Shown: in pieces, positions 1 to 7,064 of the stretch
How positions within the stretch are numbered: the stretch's first letter is position 1
Layout: the number at the start of each line of letters is the position of its first letter
DNA from: Hadesarchaea archaeon
GTDB lineage: Archaea > Hadarchaeota > Hadarchaeia > Hadarchaeales > Hadarchaeaceae
Assembly (NCBI GenBank): GCA_030601665.1
Contig: JAUWBP010000019.1
Coordinates: 1-11,983, forward strand
DNA length: 11,983 nt
Direction: 5' to 3'
The notes under the pieces: generated by a model
Told to the model about the DNA's origin: nothing
The model's input: only the letters and a program-made list of their open reading frames with translations
Database searches by the model: none
Made by a program: the position numbers and the translations under genes

Positions 1-11
1 CCGCCTAGTTA

Positions 12-104
12 CGGGCCGGACGGGATTCGAACCCGTGCCGCAAGCTCCGGAGGCTCGCGTCCTCTCTGGACGTTTTTTCGTAATCCAGGCTAGACTACCG
101 GCCC
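12..104 (-). tRNA. tRNA-Arg(CCG) with a probable 18-nt D-loop intron
   Basis: Read on the minus strand, the 7-bp acceptor stem (GGGCCGG/CCGGCCC), the T-arm (ACGGG-TTCGAAT-CCCGT) and a 5-bp anticodon stem (57-53 with 45-41) enclosing the loop CTCCGGA are clear. The anticodon is CCG (50-48), so arginine; the loop matches the neighbouring tRNA-Arg(UCG) except at the wobble base. The D-stem GTCT/GGAC is present, but 29 nt separate its strands instead of about 11. Removing 18 nt (81-64) leaves AGCCTGGATTA, a normal archaeal D-loop nearly identical to that of the sibling tRNA. The mature body is 75 nt, with discriminator G at 12. The 3' CCA is not encoded, since TAA follows. The gene identity is secure; the exact intron ends are inferred. 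Confidence 0.88.
64..81 (-). other. Putative tRNA intron in the D-loop of tRNA-Arg(CCG)
   Basis: The minus strand reads ACGAAAAAACGTCCAGAG. Exon CTGGA pairs with intron TCCAG to give a 5-bp central helix. It is flanked by 3-nt bulges TTA (5' side) and AGA (3' side), and by a weak inner hairpin CG-A6-CG. Cleavage after the second nucleotide of each bulge, the rule for archaeal splicing endonuclease, removes exactly 18 nt and restores a standard D-loop. The outer helix is poor (one clear pair), so this would be a relaxed bulge-helix-bulge. The sequence shows the pairing; splicing itself is inference. Confidence 0.68.
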
Positions 105-180
105 AATCAAATGTATGTTATAACCTATCAAAAAGAGTGCCAAGATTTCTCGCTAATCAATCAGGTGTTTCTCTAGTGGC
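105..180 (-). promoter_or_regulatory. Spacer between the two tRNA genes
   Basis: This is a 76-bp AT-rich spacer with no open gene. On the minus strand a T5 run (134-130) lies about 47 nt after the encoded CCA of tRNA-Arg(UCG) and could end its transcript. The AT-rich stretch TTATAACATA (122-113) and the T-run itself are candidate promoter elements for tRNA-Arg(CCG), but neither sits at a convincing -26 distance. Co-transcription of the two tRNAs is equally possible. Confidence 0.3.
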
Positions 181-278
181 TGGCGGGCCCGGAGGGATTC
201 GAACCCCCGATTTCCTGGTTTCTTCCCTCGCAGCGAAGGCCGAAGCCAGGTATCTTATCCAGGCTAGATCACGGGCCC
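181..278 (-). tRNA. tRNA-Arg(UCG) with canonical 37/38 intron and encoded CCA
   Basis: On the minus strand the acceptor stem is GGGCCCG/CGGGCCC, the D-arm is ATCT-AGCCTGGATA-AGAT, the anticodon stem is CCTGG/CCAGG, and the T-arm is GGGGG-TTCGAAT-CCCTC with one G-U pair. The anticodon loop is interrupted by 20 nt. Joining exons 278-240 and 219-184 gives the loop CTTCGGA with anticodon UCG, so arginine. The spliced body is 75 nt, with discriminator G at 184. The next three bases (183-181) read CCA, so the 3' end is encoded here, unlike in the neighbouring tRNA-Arg(CCG). The gene lies 50 bp from apgM, in divergent orientation. Confidence 0.95.
220..239 (-). other. Canonical 20-nt intron of tRNA-Arg(UCG)
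   Basis: The folded precursor gives a textbook bulge-helix-bulge. Outer helix CCTGG/CCAGG is followed by central 4-bp helix CTTC/GAAG, 3-nt bulges GGC (5' side) and AAA (3' side), and inner stem CTTCG/CGAGG closed by the CTG triloop. Cutting after the second base of each bulge (GG/C and AA/A) removes 20 nt between tRNA positions 37 and 38, the standard archaeal intron site. The structure is visible in the sequence; cleavage follows from the known endonuclease rule. Confidence 0.92.
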
Positions 279-328
279 CCAATTGTTTTTATTACCCCAC
301 ATTAGTATTCCTTTCGTGATGGGGTCAA
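279..328 (+). promoter_or_regulatory. Divergent promoter region, tRNA-Arg(UCG) / apgM
   Basis: This 50-bp spacer separates divergent genes. TTTTTATTA (286-294) is a TATA-like element placed to start an apgM transcript near 315. GGGGT (321-325), just before the start codon, is a weak ribosome-binding candidate. On the opposite strand AATACTAAT (310-302) is a possible, weaker element for the tRNA gene. The assignment rests only on position and AT content. Confidence 0.4.
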
Positions 329-1612
329 ATGATGAAAGCCCTCATGCTCATCTGTGACGGCATGGCAGATCGTCAAGTAGCTAAGCTTGGTAATCGAACC
401 CCGCTCGAAGCTGCTCGAACGCCCAACATGGACAAGCTGGCGAAGCAGGGGATCTGCGGGCTGATGGACACCATTGCCCCTGGTGTACCGCCGGGGAGCG
501 ACACGGCCCACCTAGCTTTGCTCGGCTATGACCCATTCGAGGTCTATACTGGCCGGGGACCATTTGAGGCCGCCGGCGCAGGTATCGAGTTACACCCTGG
601 GGATGTCGCCTTCAGGGGCAACTATGCCACCGTGGATGACACCCTCATCGTCAAGGACAGGCGGGCAGGACGCATCCAAGAAACAGGCCCGCTTGAAGCC
701 GCAATACGACAGATCAAGCTTCGCGGGGTGGATTTCGTTTTCAAAAACACAGTTGGTCATAGAGCAGCCCTAGTGCTACAAGGAAAAGGTTTGTCGAATG
801 AAGTCACAGACTCAGACCCGCAGGAAATTGGTAAAAAAGTCCTCCGGGTAAGACCGCTTCTGCGAACTCTCGAACAGCCCCAGCTCCGCCGAGCCATTCT
901 CACGGGCGGCATCCGCAGATTTGCCGGGCGGCGGCGCAGGTCAATGAAGACTGCACGGCTGCTCAACGATTTCTCGCGCAGGGCTCACGAAATTTTGAAA
1001 AATCATCATCTTAACATAGAACGTGAGAAAAAGGGACTCCTTCCAGCAAACTATCTTCTCCTTCGCGGTGGCGGAGTGGTTCCCCACCTCCAACCCCTCC
1101 AAGAGCGATTTGATATCCGAGGGGCTTGCATCGCTGCTGCTGCGCTAGTGAAAGGTGTCTGCATGATGGCGGGCATGAAAGTAATCGATGTCCCAGGTGC
1201 CACCGGCAGCGTTAACACGGACCTAAGTGCGAAGGTGAAGGCTGCCCTAAAAGCATTAAAAACCCACGAGCTCGTGTTACTCCACGTGAAGGGATTTGAT
1301 GAGGCAAGCCATGATGGCAATGCTGCCGCCAAGGTAAAACTCATCGAACGCACTGATAAGGAGCTGAAGCCGCTCATAGACGCCGCAGATTTCGTCGTCT
1401 TGGCAATTGACCATACCACACCCGTCACCGTGCGTGAACACACCGGTGATCCCGTGCCGATAGTAATCGCCGGCCCAAGTGTGCGAGCGGATGACGTTCG
1501 TGCCTACGGCGAACGCGCAGCTGCTAGAGGCGGATTAGGTCGAATTAGGGGCAAAGATTTGCTACCGATCCTAGCTGACCTGATGGGAAAGGGTAAAAAG
1601 TTCGGTGCATAG
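329..1612 (+). CDS. apgM: 2,3-bisphosphoglycerate-independent phosphoglycerate mutase, archaeal type
   Basis: Interconverts 3- and 2-phosphoglycerate in cytosolic glycolysis and gluconeogenesis; it belongs to the alkaline-phosphatase superfamily with two metal ions. The 427-residue product starts MKALMLICDGMADR, with the metal-binding Asp at residue 10. The phosphoserine nucleophile lies in PPGSDTAHLALLGYDP (Ser57). The C-terminal metal site comprises HVKGFDEASHDG (Asp324, His328), AIDHTTP (Asp361, His362) and REHTGDPVP (His371). These motifs fit the archaeal ApgM family, not the longer bacterial GpmI. ATG codons at 329 and 332 are equivalent starts; GGGGT precedes them. The NifU-like gene follows 18 bp after the stop codon, suggesting co-transcription. 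One oddity is an Arg-rich stretch at about 187-206 where I expect a short linker. Confidence 0.95.
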   Translation: MMKALMLICDGMADRQVAKLGNRTPLEAARTPNMDKLAKQGICGLMDTIAPGVPPGSDTAHLALLGYDPFEVYTGRGPFEAAGAGIELHPGDVAFRGNYATVDDTLIVKDRRAGRIQETGPLEAAIRQIKLRGVDFVFKNTVGHRAALVLQGKGLSNEVTDSDPQEIGKKVLRVRPLLRTLEQPQLRRAILTGGIRRFAGRRRRSMKTARLLNDFSRRAHEILKNHHLNIEREKKGLLPANYLLLRGGGVVPHLQPLQERFDIRGACIAAAALVKGVCMMAGMKVIDVPGATGSVNTDLSAKVKAALKALKTHELVLLHVKGFDEASHDGNAAAKVKLIERTDKELKPLIDAADFVVLAIDHTTPVTVREHTGDPVPIVIAGPSVRADDVRAYGERAAARGGLGRIRGKDLLPILADLMGKGKKFGA

Positions 1613-1630
1613 AAGTTCTTGGATGATAAG

Positions 1631-1852
1631 ATGCGTGAAAAGGTGGAAGCCGTCCTCAACGAAATTCGCCCGGCACTTCAAGCCGATGGCGGAGATGTCG
1701 AGCTCGTCGACGTTACTAAGGAAGGTGTAGTTAGAGTAAGGCTCGTTGGGGCGTGTGCGAGGTGCCCGATGTCGACGATGACCTTGGCCTTGGGCATCGA
1801 ACGCACGCTCAAGGAACGTGTGCCTGAGATCAAGCGGGTAGAGGCAGTCTAG
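1631..1852 (+). CDS. NifU C-terminal domain Fe-S scaffold/carrier protein
   Basis: A 73-residue protein consisting of a single NifU C-terminal (Nfu-type) domain, which in this family binds or transfers an Fe-S cluster through a CxxC pair. The signature is intact: EIRPALQADGGDVELVDV at the N-terminus, then GACARCPMSTMTL with Cys42 and Cys45, and the family-typical L-x-x-x-I-E-R-x-L helix. I chose ATG 1631 because the product then begins MREKVEAVL, as family members do, and GGATGAT lies just upstream. TTG at 1619 would add four residues and has no clear ribosome site. It follows apgM in the same direction. A client could be the 4Fe-4S fumarase encoded further right, but that is only inference. 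Its TAG overlaps the mtnA stop. Confidence 0.9.
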   Translation: MREKVEAVLNEIRPALQADGGDVELVDVTKEGVVRVRLVGACARCPMSTMTLALGIERTLKERVPEIKRVEAV

Positions 1853-2868
1853 CGCGCGAATAGTGACTTTAGCTCGCTCGGCTTCACCACACCACGCTCG
1901 GTCACAATCGCCTTTACCAAGCGCGCGGGCGTGATGTCGAACGCAGGGTTGAGTACCCTCACCCCTTTGGGCACCACCCGGGTCCGCCCGATAAACTCGA
2001 CTTCACTTGCATCGCGTTGCTCGATTGGGATTTCCCTGCCGCTCCGCACACTCAAGTCAATGGTGCTGGTCGGGGCAACGACGTAGAACGGCACGCGATG
2101 TTCCTTAGCTAGTACTGCTATCAAATACGTTCCAATTTTGTTTGCAACATCTCCGTTTGCTGCTATTCGATCCGCACCGACGAGCACTATGTCCACCTCA
2201 TCCTGTGCCATCACGTACCCCACCATATTATCGGTGATCACCGTGACAGGGATGCCCTCGCGTTTGAGTTCCCAAGCCGTCAGCCGCGCGCCCTGTAAAA
2301 ATGGTCGGGTCTCGGTTGCGATGACCTTGACATGCTTTCCTTGACGCCACGCAGCACGGACCACCCCGAGGGCAGTACCGTAGTCGACGGTCGCGAGCGC
2401 ACCGGTGTTGCAGTGCGTGAGCACGATGTCTCCATCCTTAAGCAATCTGGCCCCATGTTTCCCCATCTGGCGGTTCGCCTCGACATCTTCGTCGGCAATG
2501 CGTTTCGCCTCCCGCACGACCGTGGCTCGGATTTCCCTTACGTCGCTTGCCGAACGAGCTACGGAGAGCACGCGCTTCAGGCCGACAAACAAGTTGACCC
2601 CGGTCGGGCGGGTCCGTCTCACCCTAGCAGCAGCTGCCTCGAGCTCGCGCAGTATCTGGGCCTTCCCCCTCGCCTTACTTCGCAGCGCGGTGACCGCAAG
2701 CGCTATCGCTGCCGCCGCGGCGAGCACTGGGGCCCCCCTTATCTGCATGCGCTCGATTGCCTTCGCCAATTCTTCAGCACTCCTGCATTTCACAAGCCTC
2801 AGCTCCCGCGGTAACCTCGTCTGATCAATCAATACCGCGCTTTTACCTCGAAGCTCGATCGTCCGCAT
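1849..2868 (-). CDS. mtnA: S-methyl-5-thioribose-1-phosphate isomerase (eIF2B-like fold)
   Basis: Isomerises the aldose 5-methylthioribose-1-phosphate to the ketose 5-methylthioribulose-1-phosphate in methionine salvage. The 339-residue protein shows the MtnA pattern in order: LIDQTRLP (14-20), QIRGAPV (42-48), RPTGVNLF (87-94), THCNTGALATVDYGTALG with catalytic Cys153, ETRP (186-189), GADRIAANGDVANKIGTY with catalytic Asp233, and NPAFDITP near the end. The 80-residue spacing of Cys and Asp fits the family. ATG 2868 is preferred over longer starts because it gives the family-typical MRTIEL start and has AGGTGGTGAGG upstream. Paralogues in this fold include aIF2B subunits and ribose-1,5-bisphosphate isomerase; the motifs favour MtnA, but substrate assignment within the family is not absolute. 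Confidence 0.88.
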   Translation of the reverse strand: MRTIELRGKSAVLIDQTRLPRELRLVKCRSAEELAKAIERMQIRGAPVLAAAAAIALAVTALRSKARGKAQILRELEAAAARVRRTRPTGVNLFVGLKRVLSVARSASDVREIRATVVREAKRIADEDVEANRQMGKHGARLLKDGDIVLTHCNTGALATVDYGTALGVVRAAWRQGKHVKVIATETRPFLQGARLTAWELKREGIPVTVITDNMVGYVMAQDEVDIVLVGADRIAANGDVANKIGTYLIAVLAKEHRVPFYVVAPTSTIDLSVRSGREIPIEQRDASEVEFIGRTRVVPKGVRVLNPAFDITPARLVKAIVTERGVVKPSELKSLFAR

Positions 2869-2975
2869 GCCCTCACCACCTGTCATGCTTGAATTCCCAT
2901 ATCGTGAACGATTTGAAGCTGATGTACCAATGATGAATATGCAGCTTTTCACCCGCTGACTTCTTGGCCGCTCAC

Positions 2976-2983
2976 TTAAATAA
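2976..2983 (+). promoter_or_regulatory. TATA box of the RecJ-like gene
   Basis: TTAAATAA lies 29 bp before ATG 3012. With the usual 25-27 bp from TATA to start site, transcription would begin near 3005, giving a leader of about 7 nt. This supports ATG 3012 as the start codon, because a start at TTG 2964 would lie upstream of the promoter. The same core (CTTAAATA) recurs before the surface-protein gene. The rest of the spacer 2869-3011 serves divergent mtnA; I see no equally clear TATA element for mtnA. Confidence 0.65.
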
Positions 2984-3011
2984 AATCGTGCACAGATTAG
3001 TTGGGAACTCC

Positions 3012-4409
3012 ATGCTCACCGTCGCGCGCAAAGCCGCAGAGCTAATCAAAACTCATCGAAACGATTCCATCCAAATCATCTCACACATGGACGCGGATGG
3101 TGTGTGCGCGGCCGCGGTAATCTCGAAAGCTCTCGATCGAAATAACGTTGAACATCACACGAAGTTCGTCCGCATGCTCTACCGAGAGGTCGTTGAAGAG
3201 CTCGAGCCTACCGACCTGACCATTTTCACCGACCTCGGCAGCTCCCAACTTCAAAATGTCCACAATAGATTTTCCAGACATGATGTCATCATCGCTGACC
3301 ACCACAAGCCGGAGCGGGTGGAGGGCTGGCGGGAACTCGTTCACTTCAACGCCCATCAATTTGGTTTGGACGGCGCGCAGGAGGTGAGCGGGGCTGGCAT
3401 GGCCTACCTCATCGCCCGGGAGTTGGACCCAGCCAACCGGGATCTCTCGGGGCTCGCGATCGTCGGTGCCATTGGCGACATTCAGGACGCTTGGGGGAAG
3501 TTGCTCGGATACAACCGGCAGATCGCCAAGGACAGCATCGACTCAAAGGTTCTTGAACAAAAGATTGACCTGATGTTCTACGGGCGTCACACTCGACCGA
3601 TCTTCAAAGCGCTCGAAACCTTCACCGATCCTTCGATACCCGGCGTCAGCAATTCAGCCCCTGGCTGCGTGAGCTTGCTCAAAGACCTTGACATCCCGTT
3701 CAAGAGCGATGGTGGATGGCGTCGCCCCATCGACCTCACCGATCTCGAAAAACGTCGGTTGGCAACGGAGCTGATCGCGCGAGCCTACACAGCGGTGCCG
3801 AAGGAACTCGTGCAGTATGTGCCGGGACTAATAATCGGCGAGGCTCACACGCTACTGAAGGAGGACGAACGGTCGATGCTTCGAGGTGCCGACGAATTCT
3901 CAACCTGTATAAACTCGACCGCGCGTCACGAGCAGCCGCTGATAGGTTTCGAGGTCGCCAAGGGTGACCGTGGGACTTACTGTCGTGCGATGTTAAAATT
4001 GCTCCGCTATCACAGACGTTGCATCGCCGAGGGCATGGAATTCATCGAACAGAGCGGGCTAGAGCGGGGGCGCCGAGGATACTTGCAATATTTTGACGCA
4101 ACGGGGAAAATAAAGGAAACCTTCATTGGAACGATAGCTAGTCTCACACTTGGGCACCCGGCCTGTGACCCCTACAAGCCCATGATGGGAATAATCAGGA
4201 AGGACGGCGTCGCCAAAATTTCCGCACGATGCTCGAAACTCCTCTTCCTGAAAGGTTTGGACATGGCCCGGGCGATACGCGACGCTGCACGGTTGGTTGG
4301 GGGGGAGGGTGGTGGACACGCGGTCGCCTGCGGCGCCCAAGTAGAGGAAAATCGGATCCCGGAATTTTTAGATAGGTTCGAGAATCTGATAATCGAACAA
4401 CTCGGTTGA
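3012..4409 (+). CDS. DHH-family single-strand-specific exonuclease, RecJ/GAN-like
   Basis: A 465-residue archaeal RecJ homologue of the DHH/DHHA1 phosphoesterase superfamily. Members include the GINS-associated nuclease (GAN) of the replisome, which degrades single-stranded DNA or RNA using Mn2+. The metal motifs are intact: SHMDADG (Asp27, Asp29), FTDLGS (Asp74), IADHHKP (Asp96-His97-His98) and VGAIGD (Asp156). The C-terminal DHHA1 substrate-binding motif GGEGGGHAVACGA is at about 430-442. ATG 3012 is chosen because a TATA box sits at the right distance; an in-frame TTG at 2964 would add 16 residues without family support. The gene ends 6 bp from the converging DNA ligase. Whether it acts as GAN, a repair nuclease or an oligonucleotide hydrolase cannot be settled from sequence motifs alone. 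Confidence 0.88.
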   Translation: MLTVARKAAELIKTHRNDSIQIISHMDADGVCAAAVISKALDRNNVEHHTKFVRMLYREVVEELEPTDLTIFTDLGSSQLQNVHNRFSRHDVIIADHHKPERVEGWRELVHFNAHQFGLDGAQEVSGAGMAYLIARELDPANRDLSGLAIVGAIGDIQDAWGKLLGYNRQIAKDSIDSKVLEQKIDLMFYGRHTRPIFKALETFTDPSIPGVSNSAPGCVSLLKDLDIPFKSDGGWRRPIDLTDLEKRRLATELIARAYTAVPKELVQYVPGLIIGEAHTLLKEDERSMLRGADEFSTCINSTARHEQPLIGFEVAKGDRGTYCRAMLKLLRYHRRCIAEGMEFIEQSGLERGRRGYLQYFDATGKIKETFIGTIASLTLGHPACDPYKPMMGIIRKDGVAKISARCSKLLFLKGLDMARAIRDAARLVGGEGGGHAVACGAQVEENRIPEFLDRFENLIIEQLG

Positions 4410-4415
4410 CCCCAT

Positions 4416-6131
4416 TCAAACTTTCGCGGTTTTTCTTTTCTCCTGCTTTTTGAATAACTCTGCAATTTCTTGGGTCGTGTTTATCTCACTCGGTCTTCTA
4501 TCCTCCCTTATCCGAATGTAGCGAGGAAATCTCATACCAAAACCAGAAGTATGCTTTTCGGCAGGACTCACTTGGAGTTCTTCATAAACCACTTCAAACA
4601 CGATTTTGGGTTCAAACCGCGCGTCACAATCTATTTCGATGTCAATATCGGGATGAGGTTTTTTTAGCTGGATTTTCTTAAACAACTTTGTTAGTTCTTT
4701 TAGATCTTCGTCCGTATAACCTGAGCCGCACTTCGTAACAGTCTTAAATCTTCCCGTTTTCCCATCGCGTGCCGCTAAGATGTAGCTGCCGAAGAAACCC
4801 GCACGCTTGCCCTTGCCGTAGAGCCCACCGACCACGACGAGATCCAACGTTTCAAGCACGGGCTTGAGCTTGAGCCAAACGAACTCCCGCCGTCCAGCGC
4901 GGTAGCTCGCCTCGAGGTCCTTCGCCAGCAACCCCTCGTGGCCTATCTTAATCGACCAGTCCATGAACTCCTTTATTTCATCAGGCTTGTCGAGGACTCG
5001 TTGTTCAACCATTATCACCTTGCCCTTTACCTCCTTGACAATCCGCTCAAGCACCTTCCTCCGCTCAATGTAAGGTTCATCGAGCATCACGTTACCATCC
5101 GACATCAGCAAATCGAATACGTAAATTTCAACCGGAATTTGTTCGATCGCCTGCTTGATCTCGTACTTGCGACGCCGCTTGAGCACCTCCTGGAACGGCA
5201 TGGGTTTCCCCGTGCGTTTATCGATCGCCACCAACTCCCCATCGACTATCGCCCGCTTCGGCTTCAGCGCTTGGCGCAAGGGGTCGAGGATGTCGGGAAA
5301 CATTTTAGTATACTCCTCCATACGTCTCGTGAAGAGCGAGACCTTATCGCCATCTTTGTGAATCTGTATTCTGATGCCATCGAGCTTTATCTCGAACGCC
5401 GCCTTTCCCTTCATCCGCTTGAGGACCTCGTCGATCGTCTCGGCTCGCTGCGCCAGCATGGGGTTTACGGGGTGTCCAACCGCGACCCCGAGCTTCTTGA
5501 GGCCTTTTTCCCCACCCGTGACGACCGTCTTCGCAACGATCGAGTAGTCCGTTGTGAGCATGTACGCATGCTCGACCACTCCCGGTCTCACATCGAATGC
5601 GCTCGCTATCGCATCCCTAAGCCTCCCCTCAGCCACACCTATTCTGAGATCGCCGATCACGGTGCGAACGATGAACTTGGCCTCGAGCGGGGTGGAGCTT
5701 GTTAAGAGTTCAGCGATTGATGCTATCCTTCGATCCACCGAGCCCTCGCCAGTGATCTCAGGCAACTGTTTAACATTCTCGAAGACCTTTTTCACCGTCA
5801 GCTGTTCGGCGAATAGGGTCACCTGCCTTTTTTTCCCCAGAAGTTGCTTAGCGACTTCGCCGAGATCGCCGACCTGCCTCATGAGCTTATCCACCTCAGC
5901 GGGCGAATAACCTGCCGCCCTCGCGACCGCCTTCTTGAGCTGCTGTAGTCCAACGCCAGTCTCCTTAGAAACATAGGCAGGCCAAGGTTTGCCGAGCAGA
6001 AGCAGGACGACTCGCTCCATCTCCTCAGCCGTTGTGCGCTTCAACAACTCGACAATAACTGAATTTTTTTCCAGGTAAGATGGGGTGTGCTCCAATTTTT
6101 CAAATGCCTCGGCTAAAGCCGCATAACGCAT
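4416..6131 (-). CDS. lig: ATP-dependent DNA ligase
   Basis: Seals nicks in duplex DNA during replication and repair through an enzyme-AMP intermediate. The 571-residue protein has the archaeal three-domain layout: N-terminal DNA-binding domain (about 1-220), adenylation domain, and C-terminal OB-fold. Motifs appear in order: I, FEIKLDG with AMP-accepting Lys249; III, IVDGELVA (295-302); IIIa, IYVFDLL; IV, EGLLAKD (399-405); V, WLKLKP (419-424); VI, RFPRYIRIREDR (534-545). Length and motifs are normal for the archaeal/LIG1 class. The ATG start lies 57 bp after the diadenylate cyclase stop on the same strand, so co-transcription is possible. It converges with the RecJ-like nuclease, a plausible functional partner in Okazaki-fragment maturation. 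Confidence 0.96.
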   Translation of the reverse strand: MRYAALAEAFEKLEHTPSYLEKNSVIVELLKRTTAEEMERVVLLLLGKPWPAYVSKETGVGLQQLKKAVARAAGYSPAEVDKLMRQVGDLGEVAKQLLGKKRQVTLFAEQLTVKKVFENVKQLPEITGEGSVDRRIASIAELLTSSTPLEAKFIVRTVIGDLRIGVAEGRLRDAIASAFDVRPGVVEHAYMLTTDYSIVAKTVVTGGEKGLKKLGVAVGHPVNPMLAQRAETIDEVLKRMKGKAAFEIKLDGIRIQIHKDGDKVSLFTRRMEEYTKMFPDILDPLRQALKPKRAIVDGELVAIDKRTGKPMPFQEVLKRRRKYEIKQAIEQIPVEIYVFDLLMSDGNVMLDEPYIERRKVLERIVKEVKGKVIMVEQRVLDKPDEIKEFMDWSIKIGHEGLLAKDLEASYRAGRREFVWLKLKPVLETLDLVVVGGLYGKGKRAGFFGSYILAARDGKTGRFKTVTKCGSGYTDEDLKELTKLFKKIQLKKPHPDIDIEIDCDARFEPKIVFEVVYEELQVSPAEKHTSGFGMRFPRYIRIREDRRPSEINTTQEIAELFKKQEKRKTAKV

Positions 6132-6188
6132 CTAAACCCTAACACCACTTCAGCCCTTTTACCTAAAACTTTTAACATCCAGCTGGCC
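6132..6188 (-). promoter_or_regulatory. Spacer before DNA ligase, possible promoter
   Basis: A 57-bp AT-rich gap between the cyclase stop and the ligase start. On the minus strand, GTTAAAAG (6176-6169) and AGGTAAAAGG (about 6165-6156) are TATA-like and 25-45 bp from the ATG, so the ligase may have its own promoter. GGTG (about 6147-6144) is the only weak ribosome-site candidate. It could equally be an intra-operon spacer. Confidence 0.3.
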
Positions 6189-7064
6189 CTAGACCTCGCG
6201 CAAGGACTCGAGGATGCCGCTGTGGGGGTCTACTTTCGCCACGAGCTTGCCGCTTCTAAAAATTCTTACCATACCATCTTCCCCGGAGACCGTCACTCCC
6301 CTAGATTTAGTCGCTGAGGTCATGGCTGCGACCGCCAAGTGTCGCGTGCCCAGACCGTTGGGGATTTCAACCTTAATGCTCGCGTTGAGATAGCGCTCCG
6401 CAGTGATGACGCATCCATCGTTCCCCACGACGAAGGCTCCATCAAAAGTGGCGTACTTCTTGATTAGCTCCCATTGTTTTCTATCGGTGATGTTCACCAA
6501 GTAACTCTTGAATGGGTTAATCATCAGTTGGTGCGATATCCTCAGAACCGCTTTGCTGTCCCCGATCACGAACGCCGTACCCACAGGCTTGCCACCCGAA
6601 GCCCCTTTCCCGAGCTCGAGCGATATCTCAGTTGCGGCTGCAAGAACCGGGTCAGATTCCACCGTCTCCATTATCGGCTCATTTTCGGAGACCTGCATGA
6701 CCAAGAGGGCATCGGTACTATCAGCGAAACCATTCCCCGCTAAACAGACCAAACGCTCCCCTGGAAGAAATATCTTTTCCCGTAACCCGCACGCCATTGC
6801 ATGATGGGCTTGGCCAGATCTCCCTTGAGCCCGCGCAGTGAGCTTGATCAGTTTTATGTGGGGGTTCCCGCTGAATCTCTTGTAAGTTTCATGGCTGGGG
6901 GTAGCGAGTACTACCTTCACCTCCCTCCCGCGTGTGCCAACCAGATTCTTCTCGAAAAGAGGACTACAATTTTTACCGGTCTCGGTCAAAGCGAGAATGG
7001 CGTCGGCATTTATTTCTAAAGCAAGACGCGCAGCCGCTTCGGCCAGTGCTTTGGGAACGTCCAC
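6189..7064 (-). CDS. dacZ: Diadenylate cyclase, archaeal DacZ type
   Basis: Makes the second messenger c-di-AMP from two ATP. The C-terminal half (about 135-291) is a DisA_N-type DAC domain, with FDGAFVVGNDG carrying the DGA motif at 208-210, and GLGTRHLAVAAMTSAT carrying the nucleotide-binding Arg-His at 241-242. The N-terminal half (1-130) resembles the pyruvate-kinase C-terminal-like domain that precedes the cyclase in archaeal DacZ proteins. The third residue of the bacterial RHR motif is Leu here. The start is GTG 7064, with GGAGTG upstream on the minus strand; no transmembrane segment is visible, so the enzyme should be cytosolic. In archaea c-di-AMP is linked to osmotic and potassium control. 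It lies between a DUF192 gene and DNA ligase, all on the same strand. Confidence 0.9.
   Translation of the reverse strand: MDVPKALAEAAARLALEINADAILALTETGKNCSPLFEKNLVGTRGREVKVVLATPSHETYKRFSGNPHIKLIKLTARAQGRSGQAHHAMACGLREKIFLPGERLVCLAGNGFADSTDALLVMQVSENEPIMETVESDPVLAAATEISLELGKGASGGKPVGTAFVIGDSKAVLRISHQLMINPFKSYLVNITDRKQWELIKKYATFDGAFVVGNDGCVITAERYLNASIKVEIPNGLGTRHLAVAAMTSATKSRGVTVSGEDGMVRIFRSGKLVAKVDPHSGILESLREV

Noticed and set aside
35..319. 94-codon open frame at the left end
   Set aside because: It runs across both tRNA genes on the opposite strand and the apgM promoter; there is no protein-like composition.
2332..2824. Overlapping plus-strand open frames within mtnA
   Set aside because: Both are antisense to conserved mtnA blocks including the catalytic Cys region; there is no family resemblance.
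2869..2952. 28-residue N-terminal extension of mtnA from GTG 2952
   Set aside because: Family members start at MRTIEL, and ATG 2868 has a good ribosome site. The extension has no conserved residues.
4938..5705. 255-codon open frame on the plus strand
   Set aside because: It is fully antisense to the DNA ligase, whose motifs I to VI are all intact. The translation resembles no family and has no promoter; it is a shadow frame.
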